64,000 nt of DNA from OLB16 sp964422415 (GTDB lineage: Bacteria; Hinthialibacterota; Hinthialibacteria; OLB16): NCBI GenBank assembly GCA_964422415.1, contig CAYRBI010000011.1, positions 5,924-69,923 on the forward strand. The letters are read 5' to 3'. Shown here in pieces: positions 34,141-43,704 of this stretch. A program made the position numbers and the translations under genes. The notes beneath the pieces are model-generated. The model was not told the DNA's origin, did no database searches, and saw only the letters and a list, made by a program, of their open reading frames with translations. Numbering within the stretch: the stretch's first letter is position 1; each line of letters begins with the position of its first letter.

Positions 34141-35655
34141 ATGTTGAATAGAAATCTGTGTATTCTGGGTATGATGTGTTGTCTGGTCAGTGACATAGCA
34201 GCGCAGCCGGCTGTCTCATTACCGCAGGTAGCCTCGACTACAGGACCTATCAATGTCGGCTCACAGCGGGAATTATTCATAGACGACTTCCTGATCGAAT
34301 CGCTGCAGAACGTTCGGCTTGAATTGCAGCATCCACAACCCCAGGAAATCGTCATGGTCTGTGATCAACCCTGGGAAGGAAACACGTGCATCTATTTTCG
34401 TATTATCTCCGATAATGGCAAGTTCCGGATGTGGTACTTGACATCGGATTGGAAATTAGAGCCTGATAAGGCAGTATTACAGCACCCGTATTATATCTGT
34501 TATGCGGAGAGTGATGACGGCCTTCATTGGGTGAAACCGGATCTGGGGCTGTTCGAGTTTCAGGGCTCCAAGAAGAATAACATCTGTGTACCGGAGGTCA
34601 TGGACAACTTCACGCCGTTCATTGATACCAATCCCCAATGCCTCCCTGAGGCCCGCTACAAAGCAGTCGGAACATCGAAGGACGGGCTGATCGCCTGGCA
34701 ATCGAGTGACGGCATTCATTGGAACCGGCTTGGCGAAAAGCCGATCATTACCAAAGGTGCGTTTGATTCGCAAAACACCGCATTCTGGGACCAGGCAATC
34801 AAGAAATACCGGGCCTACATAAGGGACTTCCACAATGGTCTGCGCGACATTCGTCTTGCAGTCTCCGATGACTTCATCACATGGACGACTCCGGAACTCC
34901 TAAATATAACACCCCCAATAGCCAATGAACAGTTATACATCAATTGCATTGCCCGTTACGATCGTGCTCCGCATTTGTTCCTCGGTTTTCCAGTAAGATA
35001 TGTGGAACGTAATTGGTCACCCAGCATGCGTGCCCTTCCTGATCCCGCTCACCGCGAGCTTCGCGCCAAAGTAATGGGGCAGAGGATCGGCACGGCCATC
35101 ACTGATGGTTTGTTCATGTCGAGTCGAGACGGTTTCAACTTTCATCGCTGGGGGGAAGCCTTTCTGTACAATGGACCGGAGCGGCATGGGAACTGGATTT
35201 ATGGCGACTGTTACTCGGCTTATGGTCTGATTGAAACCGATAGCAAATTTCCAGGCGCACCCAAGGAATTATCGATACTAGTCCCAGAGGGTCATTGGAC
35301 TCATGCTACAGAAATGCGCCGCTATACGCTTCGGATGGATGGTTTTGTGGCCGCACACGCCCCACTTGAGGGAGGGGAAATCCTCACAAAACCGCTCCAA
35401 TTCACTGGCAAACGACTATCATTCAATTTCGCCACATCCGCCATGGGGCACGTATTTGTTGAACTGACGGATGCTAACGGTGTACCCATACCGGGATATT
35501 CACTTGCCGAATGCGATGAGACGTTTGGCGATAGCCTTGACCGAACAGTCACCTGGAAGGGAAACTCCAGCACATCCTCTCTCGCTGGAAAAGTGGTTCG
35601 TCTGCGCTTCCAGTTATGCGACGCTGATGTGTATTCGTTTCAATTCACTGAATAA
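34141..35655 (+). CDS. Secreted five-bladed beta-propeller glycosidase-like protein
   Basis: 504 residues from ATG 34141, chosen because a GAAGGAG site lies eight bases upstream and a signal peptide follows (ILGMMCCLVSDIAAQ). The longer upstream frame (to 33985) runs through a repeat and is rejected. The body has the repeating Y-x-x-S-x-D-G-x-x-W pattern (CYAESDDGLHWVKP, WQSSDGIHWNRL, AVSDDFITWTTP, MSSRDGFNFHRWG) of GH32/43/68-type or sialidase-like propellers. A C-terminal beta-sandwich (about 385-500) resembles the add-on domain of GH32. The opening RELFIDDFLIESLQNVRLELQ is common in planctomycete homologues of unknown activity. Substrate unknown. Confidence 0.75.
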   Translation: MLNRNLCILGMMCCLVSDIAAQPAVSLPQVASTTGPINVGSQRELFIDDFLIESLQNVRLELQHPQPQEIVMVCDQPWEGNTCIYFRIISDNGKFRMWYLTSDWKLEPDKAVLQHPYYICYAESDDGLHWVKPDLGLFEFQGSKKNNICVPEVMDNFTPFIDTNPQCLPEARYKAVGTSKDGLIAWQSSDGIHWNRLGEKPIITKGAFDSQNTAFWDQAIKKYRAYIRDFHNGLRDIRLAVSDDFITWTTPELLNITPPIANEQLYINCIARYDRAPHLFLGFPVRYVERNWSPSMRALPDPAHRELRAKVMGQRIGTAITDGLFMSSRDGFNFHRWGEAFLYNGPERHGNWIYGDCYSAYGLIETDSKFPGAPKELSILVPEGHWTHATEMRRYTLRMDGFVAAHAPLEGGEILTKPLQFTGKRLSFNFATSAMGHVFVELTDANGVPIPGYSLAECDETFGDSLDRTVTWKGNSSTSSLAGKVVRLRFQLCDADVYSFQFTE

Positions 35656-35759
35656 TGATTAATCGCTCCCGGATAACTTGACCAGATTGAATGAGAGGAT
35701 CCGATAGGTTTGGTCCATCCCCCAACTGGAATGACAAATAAAGAGGAGGCTTTAGTTCC

Positions 35760-38700
35760 ATGAGATTAAAAATCTTCTTGGTTATCCTTAGCCTGGTCTT
35801 CTTCCGTTACGGGATAGCATGGAGCGAACCCACTTTCGAAGTAGCTTGGAACGTCCATTCAGAAGCGGGATTTTCTAGTCCCAATGAGTTGCGTGACTCC
35901 ACCACCGGAAAGACTCTGGGGATTGTTGCCTGTGAGGTGGGACGCGGACTGGTTTGTTTTTCTCCCGACGGACAACGTCTCTGGGAGATTTCCATGACTC
36001 CCCCGGTTACCGCAGGTCCAGCTGTTGGAGATATGAATGGAGATGGGAAGGAGGAAGTGATCGCCGCTGATGGTGGCGGTCACTTGTACTTGATCGATGA
36101 CCATGGATCGGTTCTCTGGACAGCGAAGACCCATGACACCATCCAAGCCGAATCGTGTCCAGCCATTGGTGACCTTGATAACGATGGCTTGATGGAGATT
36201 GTAGTGGGAGATCGTTCTGGTGGTGTGAATTGCTTCGACCGGACTGGAAAGCGTCTCTGGACTTTTGTCGGGCCAGGCGATCAGATGGGTCCACCAATGA
36301 TTACTGATCTCTACACTCTGCCCGGATGTGAAATCATCATCACTTCCCACAATGGCCACATCTATGCTCTAGGAGCCGATGGAAGATGGCTCTGGCAGAT
36401 CTTTCATGAAAAGGAATGTATGCCGGGATCGCTTCCAGTATTGGCCGATGTAGAAGGGGATGGGAAACCAGAAATTTACATTGGCGGTGGTCTTCACCAC
36501 TTTCTTCGTATCGATCCAGAAATTCCATCAATTGTCTTTGATGAAAATGTCTATCTGCACATCAACACCTCTATCCTTGCTACAGACCTTGAGGCTGATG
36601 GAAAGGATGACGTTGTTTTTGGGGTGAAGGGCGGCAAGGTGTTCTGTTATACCAAGGGAGGCTTCGCCTGGAAGAGAGAATTCCTCAATACGATCATCTG
36701 TTCTTCCCCGCTTGCCCTCAATCTTGACAATGATCCTTCGCTTGAAATGACCTTCTCCAATCGTGGGATTAAGATTCTTGATTCTGATGGTTCGGTGTTA
36801 TCGGAATTCAACACTCCGGCTTACAATTCCCAACCCATCACGGGAGATTTCAACCAGGATGGATTCCTGGATGTCATTCTCTGCGGCCAAGGCCTCGACA
36901 GGGACAGTGGCTTGGTGTTCCAAAAATGGAACGTTCCATATACGGAAAACGCCAGGCAATGGCTCACGGTTGGCGGAGACCGGACTCATACAAGAAAACA
37001 TCCCCATGCCAGTGATCTATCCAGAGGTAACGCACCACTGTTGAGTGTAGGCACTTCCAGCAGTTCCTTCTCCGCCGTAGAGGAACCGCATCTTTCATAT
37101 GGACGGAATGTATGGCGGTATGATGTGAGTAATCCAGAAGGCAGACGATTGGTACTCTTATCGGAAATTGCTTACCCCGGTGGATCTTTTGAGAGGTTTT
37201 CCAATCATGTCTACTCAGATAAAGAACGTATCTCCTTTGAATTCGAGATATCCGATCCAGGGATTTATCAAGTCACTACATCACTGATTGACTCTGGCCA
37301 GCGGGCTCTGCTTTCCTCACACCAGGCAGCGCTCACATATGGCGGCCCTTCTGATGACTTAGGATACCTCAGTGGGACTCTTACAAAGACTATTCAGCGG
37401 ATTGACGATCTAGCCCGGACAAACTACAAAGCCGCCGCATATTACAGAAGTGAAGTTCAATCCATTTCTGGTCAGATTCTTGCCCTGAAGCATTCCTTGG
37501 ACACGAACCCTCAGCCATCTTTAGGAGATTCACTTGAAAATCTGTCTGATCAGGCCAAACGAGTGGATATCCTGACCGCCGCCGGGCAGCGGATGGCCTC
37601 AACTGGAACATTTGCGGTCTGGAACTACTCTCCCTGGGCCTATTTTGACCCGGTGAAGACACTGCCTGAATCATGCAAGCCTGCCCAGGAAATCAAGGTT
37701 TCTCTGTGCATGGAGGAGTATGACTCGCAGGCTCTGAATGTGACCAATTTTAGCGGGAAGAGTATGAATATCCGCGTTTGGGCAGAGGATTTCAAAAGCG
37801 CCGCGAGCATCACATCCAGCACACACATAGAATTCCGCCGCGCTATGATGGTCCCCACCCTTCGGGGCGAGGTTGTCGCGGATGCCCTTCCCCTTCTCGA
37901 CCAGGCAGACATTCTTCCAATACCATCAGGAGAGACACAACAACTGTGGTTGACACTTCACGCTAAAGGTCTGAAGCCGGGATTGTATCTCTCCACTCTC
38001 CACCTGAAATCTGTCGATCCAGATCCAACCCATATCACTGTGCCTATCAGGTTGGAGGTTGTTGATCTTTCTCTTCCCCGTCCAAGTCCTTTGAAGTTCT
38101 GTGTGTGGTCCTATGCCGCGAAAGAACCTGACTACATTCTGCGTGACTTGGATGAGCATGGAGTGAATGTTCATTTCGCGCCACCGCCTTCGGCTGTCTG
38201 TAACGAAAGAGGGGAGATTGAGGGAACGCTGGATTTCGAAGCACACGATTCTGGTGTTTTACGGTTAGCGCCTCATGGCCTCATCCTGTTTTCCAGCCCA
38301 CAAGGAGGTCTTTCAGGACAACCCATTTTTTCGGATCTATGGAACAAGGCGTTTGTAGTCTACCTGAGGGCGTGGATGAAGCACCTTAAGGAGCTTGGAT
38401 TGGGATATGAGCACTTTGCATTATATCCTTATGACGAGCCATCAACTCCGTTCGCCCAAACTTCCCAAGATCTTGTGAAGGTTGCGAAGCTCATCCGCGA
38501 AGCGGATCCTAGCATTCAAATCTACACCGATCCCACCAGTGGTACAAATATTGATTCGCTCCGGATGTGGGAGGGTCTTGTTGATATCTGGTGCCCCTCG
38601 GCGGAGCTATTGGAAAGGTTTGGAGATGAGCTCCTACCATTCACTCATCGAGCAGGAAGGGAGACTTGGTTTTATGATGCTTCAGGGCGTTCCCGCACCC

Positions 38701-39164
38701 TTTCTTGTCTTGGAATCTACCGTTGGAGGTTCTGGTATGCCTGGAATCTCGGCCTAACAGGGGTTGGCTGGTGGACCTACACGCATGGTGATTATCTGTG
38801 GGACGGCTCCAACCCAGAGGGAGATTATTTCTATCACGTTTATGATGCACCGGGAACTGTGGTAACCAGCAAGCGCTGGGAAGCTGCACGCGAGGGGATT
38901 GAAGAGTATGAGATCCTCTATCTCTTGAGAGAAGCTCTTCACAAGGCGGAGGAGCGTGGGGTTTCATCTGATAGTCTGCGTAATGACTACAATCTACTCA
39001 GTGAGATTCCCCTCACGGTGGAGAAAAAGCTTCATGGTGTGGGGCGCCGGCTCCCCCTCAACACAACCAGTATTCCCCTTTACGAAACAGTGACCAATCA
39101 AGTTCAAGAGGCCAGATCCCGCCTCATCGAGGCTTGTCTACGAGTGAATTTGATGGGCCGCTAA
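35760..39164 (+). CDS. Secreted FG-GAP/PQQ-like propeller plus DUF4091 glycosidase-like protein
   Basis: 1134 residues. Signal peptide (about 1-22, FLVILSLVFFRYGIAWS). Residues ~40-430 form a propeller of FG-GAP/VCBS-like and PQQ-like blades (GDMNGDGKEEVIAADGGGHLYLID; GDLDNDGLMEIVVGD; DVEGDGKPEIYIGGG), with Asp-rich calcium-type loops. A middle region with helices and beta-sandwich follows, then a C-terminal TIM-barrel-like catalytic part with the acidic YPYDEPSTPF motif (about 880) and the DUF4091 signature TSKRWEAAREGIEEYEILYLL (about 1040). DUF4091 proteins are believed to be glycoside hydrolases. GAGGAGG lies about ten bases before the ATG. It follows the propeller protein by about 100 bp and may share its transcript. 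Confidence 0.85.
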   Translation: MRLKIFLVILSLVFFRYGIAWSEPTFEVAWNVHSEAGFSSPNELRDSTTGKTLGIVACEVGRGLVCFSPDGQRLWEISMTPPVTAGPAVGDMNGDGKEEVIAADGGGHLYLIDDHGSVLWTAKTHDTIQAESCPAIGDLDNDGLMEIVVGDRSGGVNCFDRTGKRLWTFVGPGDQMGPPMITDLYTLPGCEIIITSHNGHIYALGADGRWLWQIFHEKECMPGSLPVLADVEGDGKPEIYIGGGLHHFLRIDPEIPSIVFDENVYLHINTSILATDLEADGKDDVVFGVKGGKVFCYTKGGFAWKREFLNTIICSSPLALNLDNDPSLEMTFSNRGIKILDSDGSVLSEFNTPAYNSQPITGDFNQDGFLDVILCGQGLDRDSGLVFQKWNVPYTENARQWLTVGGDRTHTRKHPHASDLSRGNAPLLSVGTSSSSFSAVEEPHLSYGRNVWRYDVSNPEGRRLVLLSEIAYPGGSFERFSNHVYSDKERISFEFEISDPGIYQVTTSLIDSGQRALLSSHQAALTYGGPSDDLGYLSGTLTKTIQRIDDLARTNYKAAAYYRSEVQSISGQILALKHSLDTNPQPSLGDSLENLSDQAKRVDILTAAGQRMASTGTFAVWNYSPWAYFDPVKTLPESCKPAQEIKVSLCMEEYDSQALNVTNFSGKSMNIRVWAEDFKSAASITSSTHIEFRRAMMVPTLRGEVVADALPLLDQADILPIPSGETQQLWLTLHAKGLKPGLYLSTLHLKSVDPDPTHITVPIRLEVVDLSLPRPSPLKFCVWSYAAKEPDYILRDLDEHGVNVHFAPPPSAVCNERGEIEGTLDFEAHDSGVLRLAPHGLILFSSPQGGLSGQPIFSDLWNKAFVVYLRAWMKHLKELGLGYEHFALYPYDEPSTPFAQTSQDLVKVAKLIREADPSIQIYTDPTSGTNIDSLRMWEGLVDIWCPSAELLERFGDELLPFTHRAGRETWFYDASGRSRTLSCLGIYRWRFWYAWNLGLTGVGWWTYTHGDYLWDGSNPEGDYFYHVYDAPGTVVTSKRWEAAREGIEEYEILYLLREALHKAEERGVSSDSLRNDYNLLSEIPLTVEKKLHGVGRRLPLNTTSIPLYETVTNQVQEARSRLIEACLRVNLMGR

Positions 39165-39212
39165 TCCCTGATCGCCGCTGGTGCGGACAACGAGAATCTC
39201 AGCCTAAGCGAT

Positions 39213-39346
39213 TCGTTGAGAAAGTCAAAGATATTGGGGCGCCGTGGAGCCGCCCTCGTGGGAATGACGATTTCCGTCAGTTTTCACCTATTCTGTCATT
39301 CCGCGAAGGCGGCTCCACGGTCACATGTCTTATTTCAACAGGCTAT
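39213..39346. repeat. MITE-like palindromic element, copy B
   Basis: Left end TCGTTGAGAAAGTCAAAG, arms GCCGTGGAGCCGCCCTCG and CGAAGGCGGCTCCACGG, central GGGAATGACGATTTCC, right end TTATTTCAACAGGCT. The arms have diverged together (GGAGCC in place of GGATTCCC on both sides), a sign of selection on pairing. It sits between two convergent genes. Confidence 0.8.
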
Positions 39347-39365
39347 TAAGGTCAACAGAAACGGA

Positions 39366-41867
39366 TCACTGACCTGGGACTGTATTTCCAGCTGGCAAGA
39401 ATCGGATTGTTTCACCGGGTGTTGTGGAAAACTCAATTAAAGAATTCTTGTCAATCTGCTCGCTACCGGCCCGGATCACTCGCACACCTTCCTCCCAAGG
39501 AGCTAATAGCCGGAGCACACTGCCAGCCTCGCTGACAACCTCGACCTGATCCACATGGCCATTGGAACAACCGGCGCTCACCAGGAACGCTCCCACAGCC
39601 CGGAGCGTATGAAATGCAGCAGGCTTATTCTTGGGCCAGTTCGGGAAGAGCCGGATTGATCCATTGTAGCTCTGCATCAGGCATTCGTTGATAACCACCG
39701 GTAAGCTGAAGTTTTCAAACCACACTCCCATCGGACGCATGAAGTCAAAAGGAGTCGTATCACCATACCGCCCGTGCACCTGCATCGCCATATCTGTACA
39801 TGTCCCATTGGGCAACAAGCAATACTCAATCTGCCGTTTGAACCGTTCCAGATCCAGAGATCCAATCCGCGCGGCCTGCAGGTTCAGAAACACCAGGTCA
39901 TTGCCACCCTCGTTCTGATTGTTCCGAAGTGTATTCTGAAGAATCCCAGCAATTTCAGGAGGTGAATGCAGGCCATGGTCTTCTCCTGGAAAAACCGTCA
40001 TGAGACTGTTTGGCGTGTTATATACAGTATCCGTACTCTCTCCCGGCACAGACACAAACACCTTTCCCGAAGGCGAATCCGCCACTGGGTAGGCGGGAAA
40101 GTGATCCAGGATGTCATGCACATCCGCCACCAGCTCGGTTTCATTGCTCTCAATCTCAAGTGCCTTTACTGCCTCCAAATACGCTTTCATAACAAACCGG
40201 ATCAAAGTCAGATCGACAAGGCAGTCATGGTTAAACTTGAAACCAGGCCTCAAGCCATAGAGCTCTGGCGGGACAGTGGGAAACACATGGTAACGATCAT
40301 CCCCCCACTGAGATCCGTGCGCCTCCGGCCGCTTCATATAATCCACTAGAAACCGGACTGCTTCACGAATCGGCCCCAATGCCCGTGCCCGCAGGAAATC
40401 CTTATCCATCGTATACAAGTAATGCCACCACAATCCCTGCACCGCCCATGGAGTCTCGCAAATCTCCCACCCCCAAGTCGGCACTGGATACGGTAGTATC
40501 GACATCTCAACCGGGTAGGCCGAATGAGGAAAGTACGCACCCCGCAGCCCATAGTAGTCTTTAGCCCATTTCTGGCTTAAAGGAAGTAGCCGTTCAACAA
40601 GTTCGATGTAGGGAATGTTCTTCTCCACATGGTTACTTGAGAAAGGCAACCAGAACGGCTGTTGGGTGTTGTAGTTCATGTGGTAATCGCCATGCCAGGC
40701 TGTGCCGATCTTTCGGTAACTCCAGTTGGCGAACAGACCCGGACAGTTCACTCCAGCCTTAGCCGCGCAATTGAGGAAGTAGTGATTCCAATACCAGGTC
40801 CGCTCAAGAACTTCGTCATCGAGGGCAATGGCTGACCGGCTCCAGTAATCCTTCCAGACCTGCTGCGCCGCGTTGAAGGCTGCTGAGAAGGATTCAGTAT
40901 CCGGCTTTGCCAGTTCCACCGGCTGGGAGTTGAGAAACGAATCGAGTCCCTCTTCCAGATGCACCACCACCTGTAAGGGTTCATCGGAAGAAAATCGCCG
41001 CTCGAGAGGACCCAACTCCCCGGAACGTCCATCCCAGGTCACTCGCTTTCCCGGCTCCAGGTGGCTATTTGAGTGAACTGACAGCCGGAAACCACGATCC
41101 TTCGGATGCGGACTGCCAGGCTTACCCTCCACTGGCTCGTTGAACGGCAGTACCTGATGAAACGAAAGGATATCCTCCCCCAAGTCTTCCATGACTTGAT
41201 AAGGAGGAATATCCGCTGGCGTTTCTGGGTCGGGCAGGAGTCTTATCCGGTTAAAAGGATTGGGGACAGGCCCTCCCTCATCATCCACGAGCCGGACCCA
41301 GAGAAGGTCCTTGTTCATGTCCACAAAAACCTGAAGTTGCACCGCCTTGTAACCATCAAGAAGCTTCACCACACACAACCCAGCCGCAATATCCAGACGA
41401 TAACCCAGCAGTTCAACCTTCCGGCGGTCGAAACCAAGAATCAAAGAACCACAAGGAAAAGGACGTGGGTACAGTTTGGAATAATTGGCCTGAGTCAACT
41501 TCATATACTCCGCATACCACGGATCCTCCTCCAGACTCGCCAGGTCCGCAGGTATCGCTTTGACCTTGTCAAAAACTTCCCCGAACGTCCCAATCTTGTC
41601 CTTGTTGTCCTCAGCAATCCGGACATCCCAGACATTGTTGTGACCGAAATGGATCACCACGGCATCAGGCCGGGTGGTCACCACAGCCCCAAGACCGCCG
41701 TTACCAAGGAGTGCGCCCTCAAAGAAATCCGGACCGGGACGGTCACGAACAATGGGATGACTCCTTACCCGTTCAAGGGGCTCCACTTTTACTAGGGGAG
41801 CATCTGCCACCACTCGACTCACAAGCAACGATGCTGCCAGCATTCCCAACAAGGAACCTCTATGCAT
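39366..41867 (-). CDS. Secreted GH95-like (alpha/alpha)6-barrel glycoside hydrolase
   Basis: 833 residues from ATG 41867, which has a GGGAGGGA site upstream and a signal peptide (GSLLGMLAASLLVSRVVA); the frame open to 41990 is rejected. The N-terminal beta-sandwich begins with ALLGNGGLGAVV and FGHNNVWDVR, typical of GH95 and relatives that cleave fucose or galactose residues. The barrel has WHGDYHMNYNTQQPFW (about 435), where GH95 has its N-x-N-x-Q-M-N-Y-W motif, and a C-terminal beta domain. Catalytic residues were not aligned. Activity is thus inferred at family level only. It is divergent from the GntR/LacI regulator, which may control it. Confidence 0.8.
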   Translation of the reverse strand: MHRGSLLGMLAASLLVSRVVADAPLVKVEPLERVRSHPIVRDRPGPDFFEGALLGNGGLGAVVTTRPDAVVIHFGHNNVWDVRIAEDNKDKIGTFGEVFDKVKAIPADLASLEEDPWYAEYMKLTQANYSKLYPRPFPCGSLILGFDRRKVELLGYRLDIAAGLCVVKLLDGYKAVQLQVFVDMNKDLLWVRLVDDEGGPVPNPFNRIRLLPDPETPADIPPYQVMEDLGEDILSFHQVLPFNEPVEGKPGSPHPKDRGFRLSVHSNSHLEPGKRVTWDGRSGELGPLERRFSSDEPLQVVVHLEEGLDSFLNSQPVELAKPDTESFSAAFNAAQQVWKDYWSRSAIALDDEVLERTWYWNHYFLNCAAKAGVNCPGLFANWSYRKIGTAWHGDYHMNYNTQQPFWLPFSSNHVEKNIPYIELVERLLPLSQKWAKDYYGLRGAYFPHSAYPVEMSILPYPVPTWGWEICETPWAVQGLWWHYLYTMDKDFLRARALGPIREAVRFLVDYMKRPEAHGSQWGDDRYHVFPTVPPELYGLRPGFKFNHDCLVDLTLIRFVMKAYLEAVKALEIESNETELVADVHDILDHFPAYPVADSPSGKVFVSVPGESTDTVYNTPNSLMTVFPGEDHGLHSPPEIAGILQNTLRNNQNEGGNDLVFLNLQAARIGSLDLERFKRQIEYCLLPNGTCTDMAMQVHGRYGDTTPFDFMRPMGVWFENFSLPVVINECLMQSYNGSIRLFPNWPKNKPAAFHTLRAVGAFLVSAGCSNGHVDQVEVVSEAGSVLRLLAPWEEGVRVIRAGSEQIDKNSLIEFSTTPGETIRFLPAGNTVPGQ

Positions 41868-42183
41868 ACCGTCCCTCCCTAGCCCATGTATCTGGAAGAC
41901 TACGACAGCCCGCCACGAGTTTACACCAATAAATTTCAAACGGCTCAACAATTCAGACTGACAATTCCAGACCATTTTTAATGGAACCACTCAGGAGTGA
42001 AGGAGATAGTTAAGCGCACAACTCATGTGCAGCTCTACGATCATGGCTCCCATGTCATGACCATTCTGACCTAGTGTCTCCCAGTCCATTCCGCCAGAAA
42101 GGATCATCATCTATGGCGTTGTTTCCCTTACTCCTAGGGATAAAAAGGGCAAGATGCACCGGATTCCAGGGTGGGTAAAAAAA

Positions 42184-42200
42184 GTGGTTGACATAACCAC
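42184..42200. promoter_or_regulatory. Candidate operator palindrome
   Basis: GTGGTTGACATAACCAC: perfect 6-bp arms (GTGGTT / AACCAC) around five bases. It overlaps the -35 box of the promoter of the regulator gene and has the size expected for a GntR-type dimer site. Autorepression of the regulator is inferred. Confidence 0.55.
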
Positions 42201-42216
42201 CTCAAGAGAGTATATC
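42188..42216 (+). promoter_or_regulatory. Sigma-70-type promoter of the regulator gene
   Basis: TTGACA (42188-42193), 17-bp spacer, TATATC (42211-42216; four of six matches). A start about 42223 would leave a leader of about 75 bases before the ATG at 42299. The -35 box lies inside the palindrome. Confidence 0.6.
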
Positions 42217-42298
42217 CACTGCCAGCTCTAGAAGGCAGGAATACGCCAGTCCCCGCCTCTGATCTTATCCTGGCGCGGCGGCGAGTAAGGATTCAGTC

Positions 42299-43483
42299 AT
42301 GGTCAATGGCCTGAGACCCAAAACTGCTCCCGCCTACCTCAAGATCCTCCGCGATCTCGAGAAACGTATTGACTCACAGGAGTTCTCTCCCCAGAAACCA
42401 GTTCCCAGTGAACGCGAGATTTGTGTCCATTACCGGGTCAGCCGGATCACTGCCCGGCGGGCTCTGGATGAACTCGCCAACCTTGGACGGATAGTCCGGC
42501 TCCAAGGCAAGGGGAGCTTCATCTCCAAGCCCCGCCAATGGTCAAATTCCGGAAAAATCGCTCTCGTGGTGGATGGAGTTTATGACCACGGCTGTCTGCC
42601 GATTGTCCTGAGGGGAATTGAAGAAGAATCCCACCAGCTGGGCTATCAGGTAAGTTTCTTTAATGGTGAGGGGCGCTTCGACAAACACTTGGAGATCACC
42701 GAACGGATCCTCGATAGTGGCTTTAATGGGGTCATCATGGATCCCCACCAGAGCGACGAAGAGTATGAACGCAACACTGAGCTGATCGATGCGCTTGAAC
42801 AGGAGCGGATTCCGGTCGTGCTGGTGCAGAAGTACCCCTTCCACCATCCCGAGTGTTACTCGTATGTGGTTTCTGATGACCATCGTGGGGGGTTCCTGGT
42901 CACCGAACACCTCCTTCAGATCGGTCATCGCCAGATTGCTTTCCTGCAAGATGCTTTTAATTCAAGCAGTTTCAACCGTCTACAAGGTTATCGCAGCGCT
43001 CTTTTAGCTTATGGCGTAACCATCTCGGCCGATTGGGTCCGCAAAGTTAGCGACCCAGAAGGTGTGGAAGCGACCCTTAAGGAATGGCTCAGTCTTGGTG
43101 ATCAGAGACCCTCCGCTGTCTTCGCGGTGAATGATTTGATGGCCTACATGGTGGTTCATGCGCTGCAACACCTCGGTGTATCGATTCCCGACGATCTAGC
43201 CCTTGTAGGTTTTGATGACTTGCCCACTTCCAAATTCCTGGCCGTTCCCCTCACGACAGTCATTCAGCAGATTGAGCAGATCGGATCCACCGCGATGAAG
43301 GCGCTCCAATTCAGAATGGATGGACATTTTGAAGACAGGATTCAATTCGTTTGCCCTGTCAGCCTTGCGATTCGTGAGTCCTGCGGCCGGCTGCTCATGA
43401 CCAACCATAGGGAGCCGGATGGCGAGACGATCTCGCATCAGATTGCGGATGAGGTTGGAAAGTCAGCCATATTGAGGAGCTAG
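42299..43483 (+). CDS. GntR/LacI-type transcriptional regulator
   Basis: 394 residues. N-terminal GntR-type winged helix (about 8-78: PVPSEREICVHYRVSRITARRALDELANLGRIVRLQGKGSF) joined to a LacI-type periplasmic-binding fold (about 85-355: IALVVDG, GVIMDPHQSDE, VVSDDHRGGFLVTEHLLQIGHRQIAFL, PDDLALVGFDDLPTSKFLAVPLTTVIQ). This combination is typical of AraR-like sugar-responsive regulators. It probably binds a sugar released by the neighbouring secreted enzymes and controls them and itself. A likely operator and promoter are upstream. No signal of truncation. Confidence 0.93.
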   Translation: MVNGLRPKTAPAYLKILRDLEKRIDSQEFSPQKPVPSEREICVHYRVSRITARRALDELANLGRIVRLQGKGSFISKPRQWSNSGKIALVVDGVYDHGCLPIVLRGIEEESHQLGYQVSFFNGEGRFDKHLEITERILDSGFNGVIMDPHQSDEEYERNTELIDALEQERIPVVLVQKYPFHHPECYSYVVSDDHRGGFLVTEHLLQIGHRQIAFLQDAFNSSSFNRLQGYRSALLAYGVTISADWVRKVSDPEGVEATLKEWLSLGDQRPSAVFAVNDLMAYMVVHALQHLGVSIPDDLALVGFDDLPTSKFLAVPLTTVIQQIEQIGSTAMKALQFRMDGHFEDRIQFVCPVSLAIRESCGRLLMTNHREPDGETISHQIADEVGKSAILRS

Positions 43484-43560
43484 GTCTTCGGCTAGAAGAT
43501 CAGATCAATCTGGCAACACAGAAAGTGATAGATGTAGGAGGTGCTGTCGTGATCACTCAC

Positions 43561-43700
43561 AGCCTGTTGAAGAAGAGCGTGACCCTGGATTCCCGCCTTC
43601 GCGGGAATGACAGAAGTGGCAAAATCTCTCGGAAATCGTCATTCCCGCGAAGGCGGGAATCCAGGGTGCCAACAGAACTACGAGTATTTCAAAGGACTGT
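43561..43700. repeat. MITE-like palindromic element, copy C (inverted)
   Basis: Inverted relative to the other copies: begins AGCCTGTTGAAGAAGAGC, has both full mini-palindromes (TTCCCGCCTTCGCGGGAATGAC and GTCATTCCCGCGAAGGCGGGAA) and ends AACAGAACTACGAGTATTTCAAAGGACTGTT, four bases before the pseudopilin ATG. The AAAGGA at its end is the only visible ribosome-binding site for that gene. Confidence 0.85.
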
Positions 43701-43704
43701 TACG

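Larger units (their letters stand above)
41868..42298. promoter_or_regulatory. Divergent regulatory region between GH95-like gene and regulator
   Basis: 431 bp without a gene. It holds the rightward promoter and palindrome described at 42184-42216 and presumably the leftward promoter of the glycosidase gene. Apart from those and a run of A at about 42177-42183, I see no other clear structure. Confidence 0.5.
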
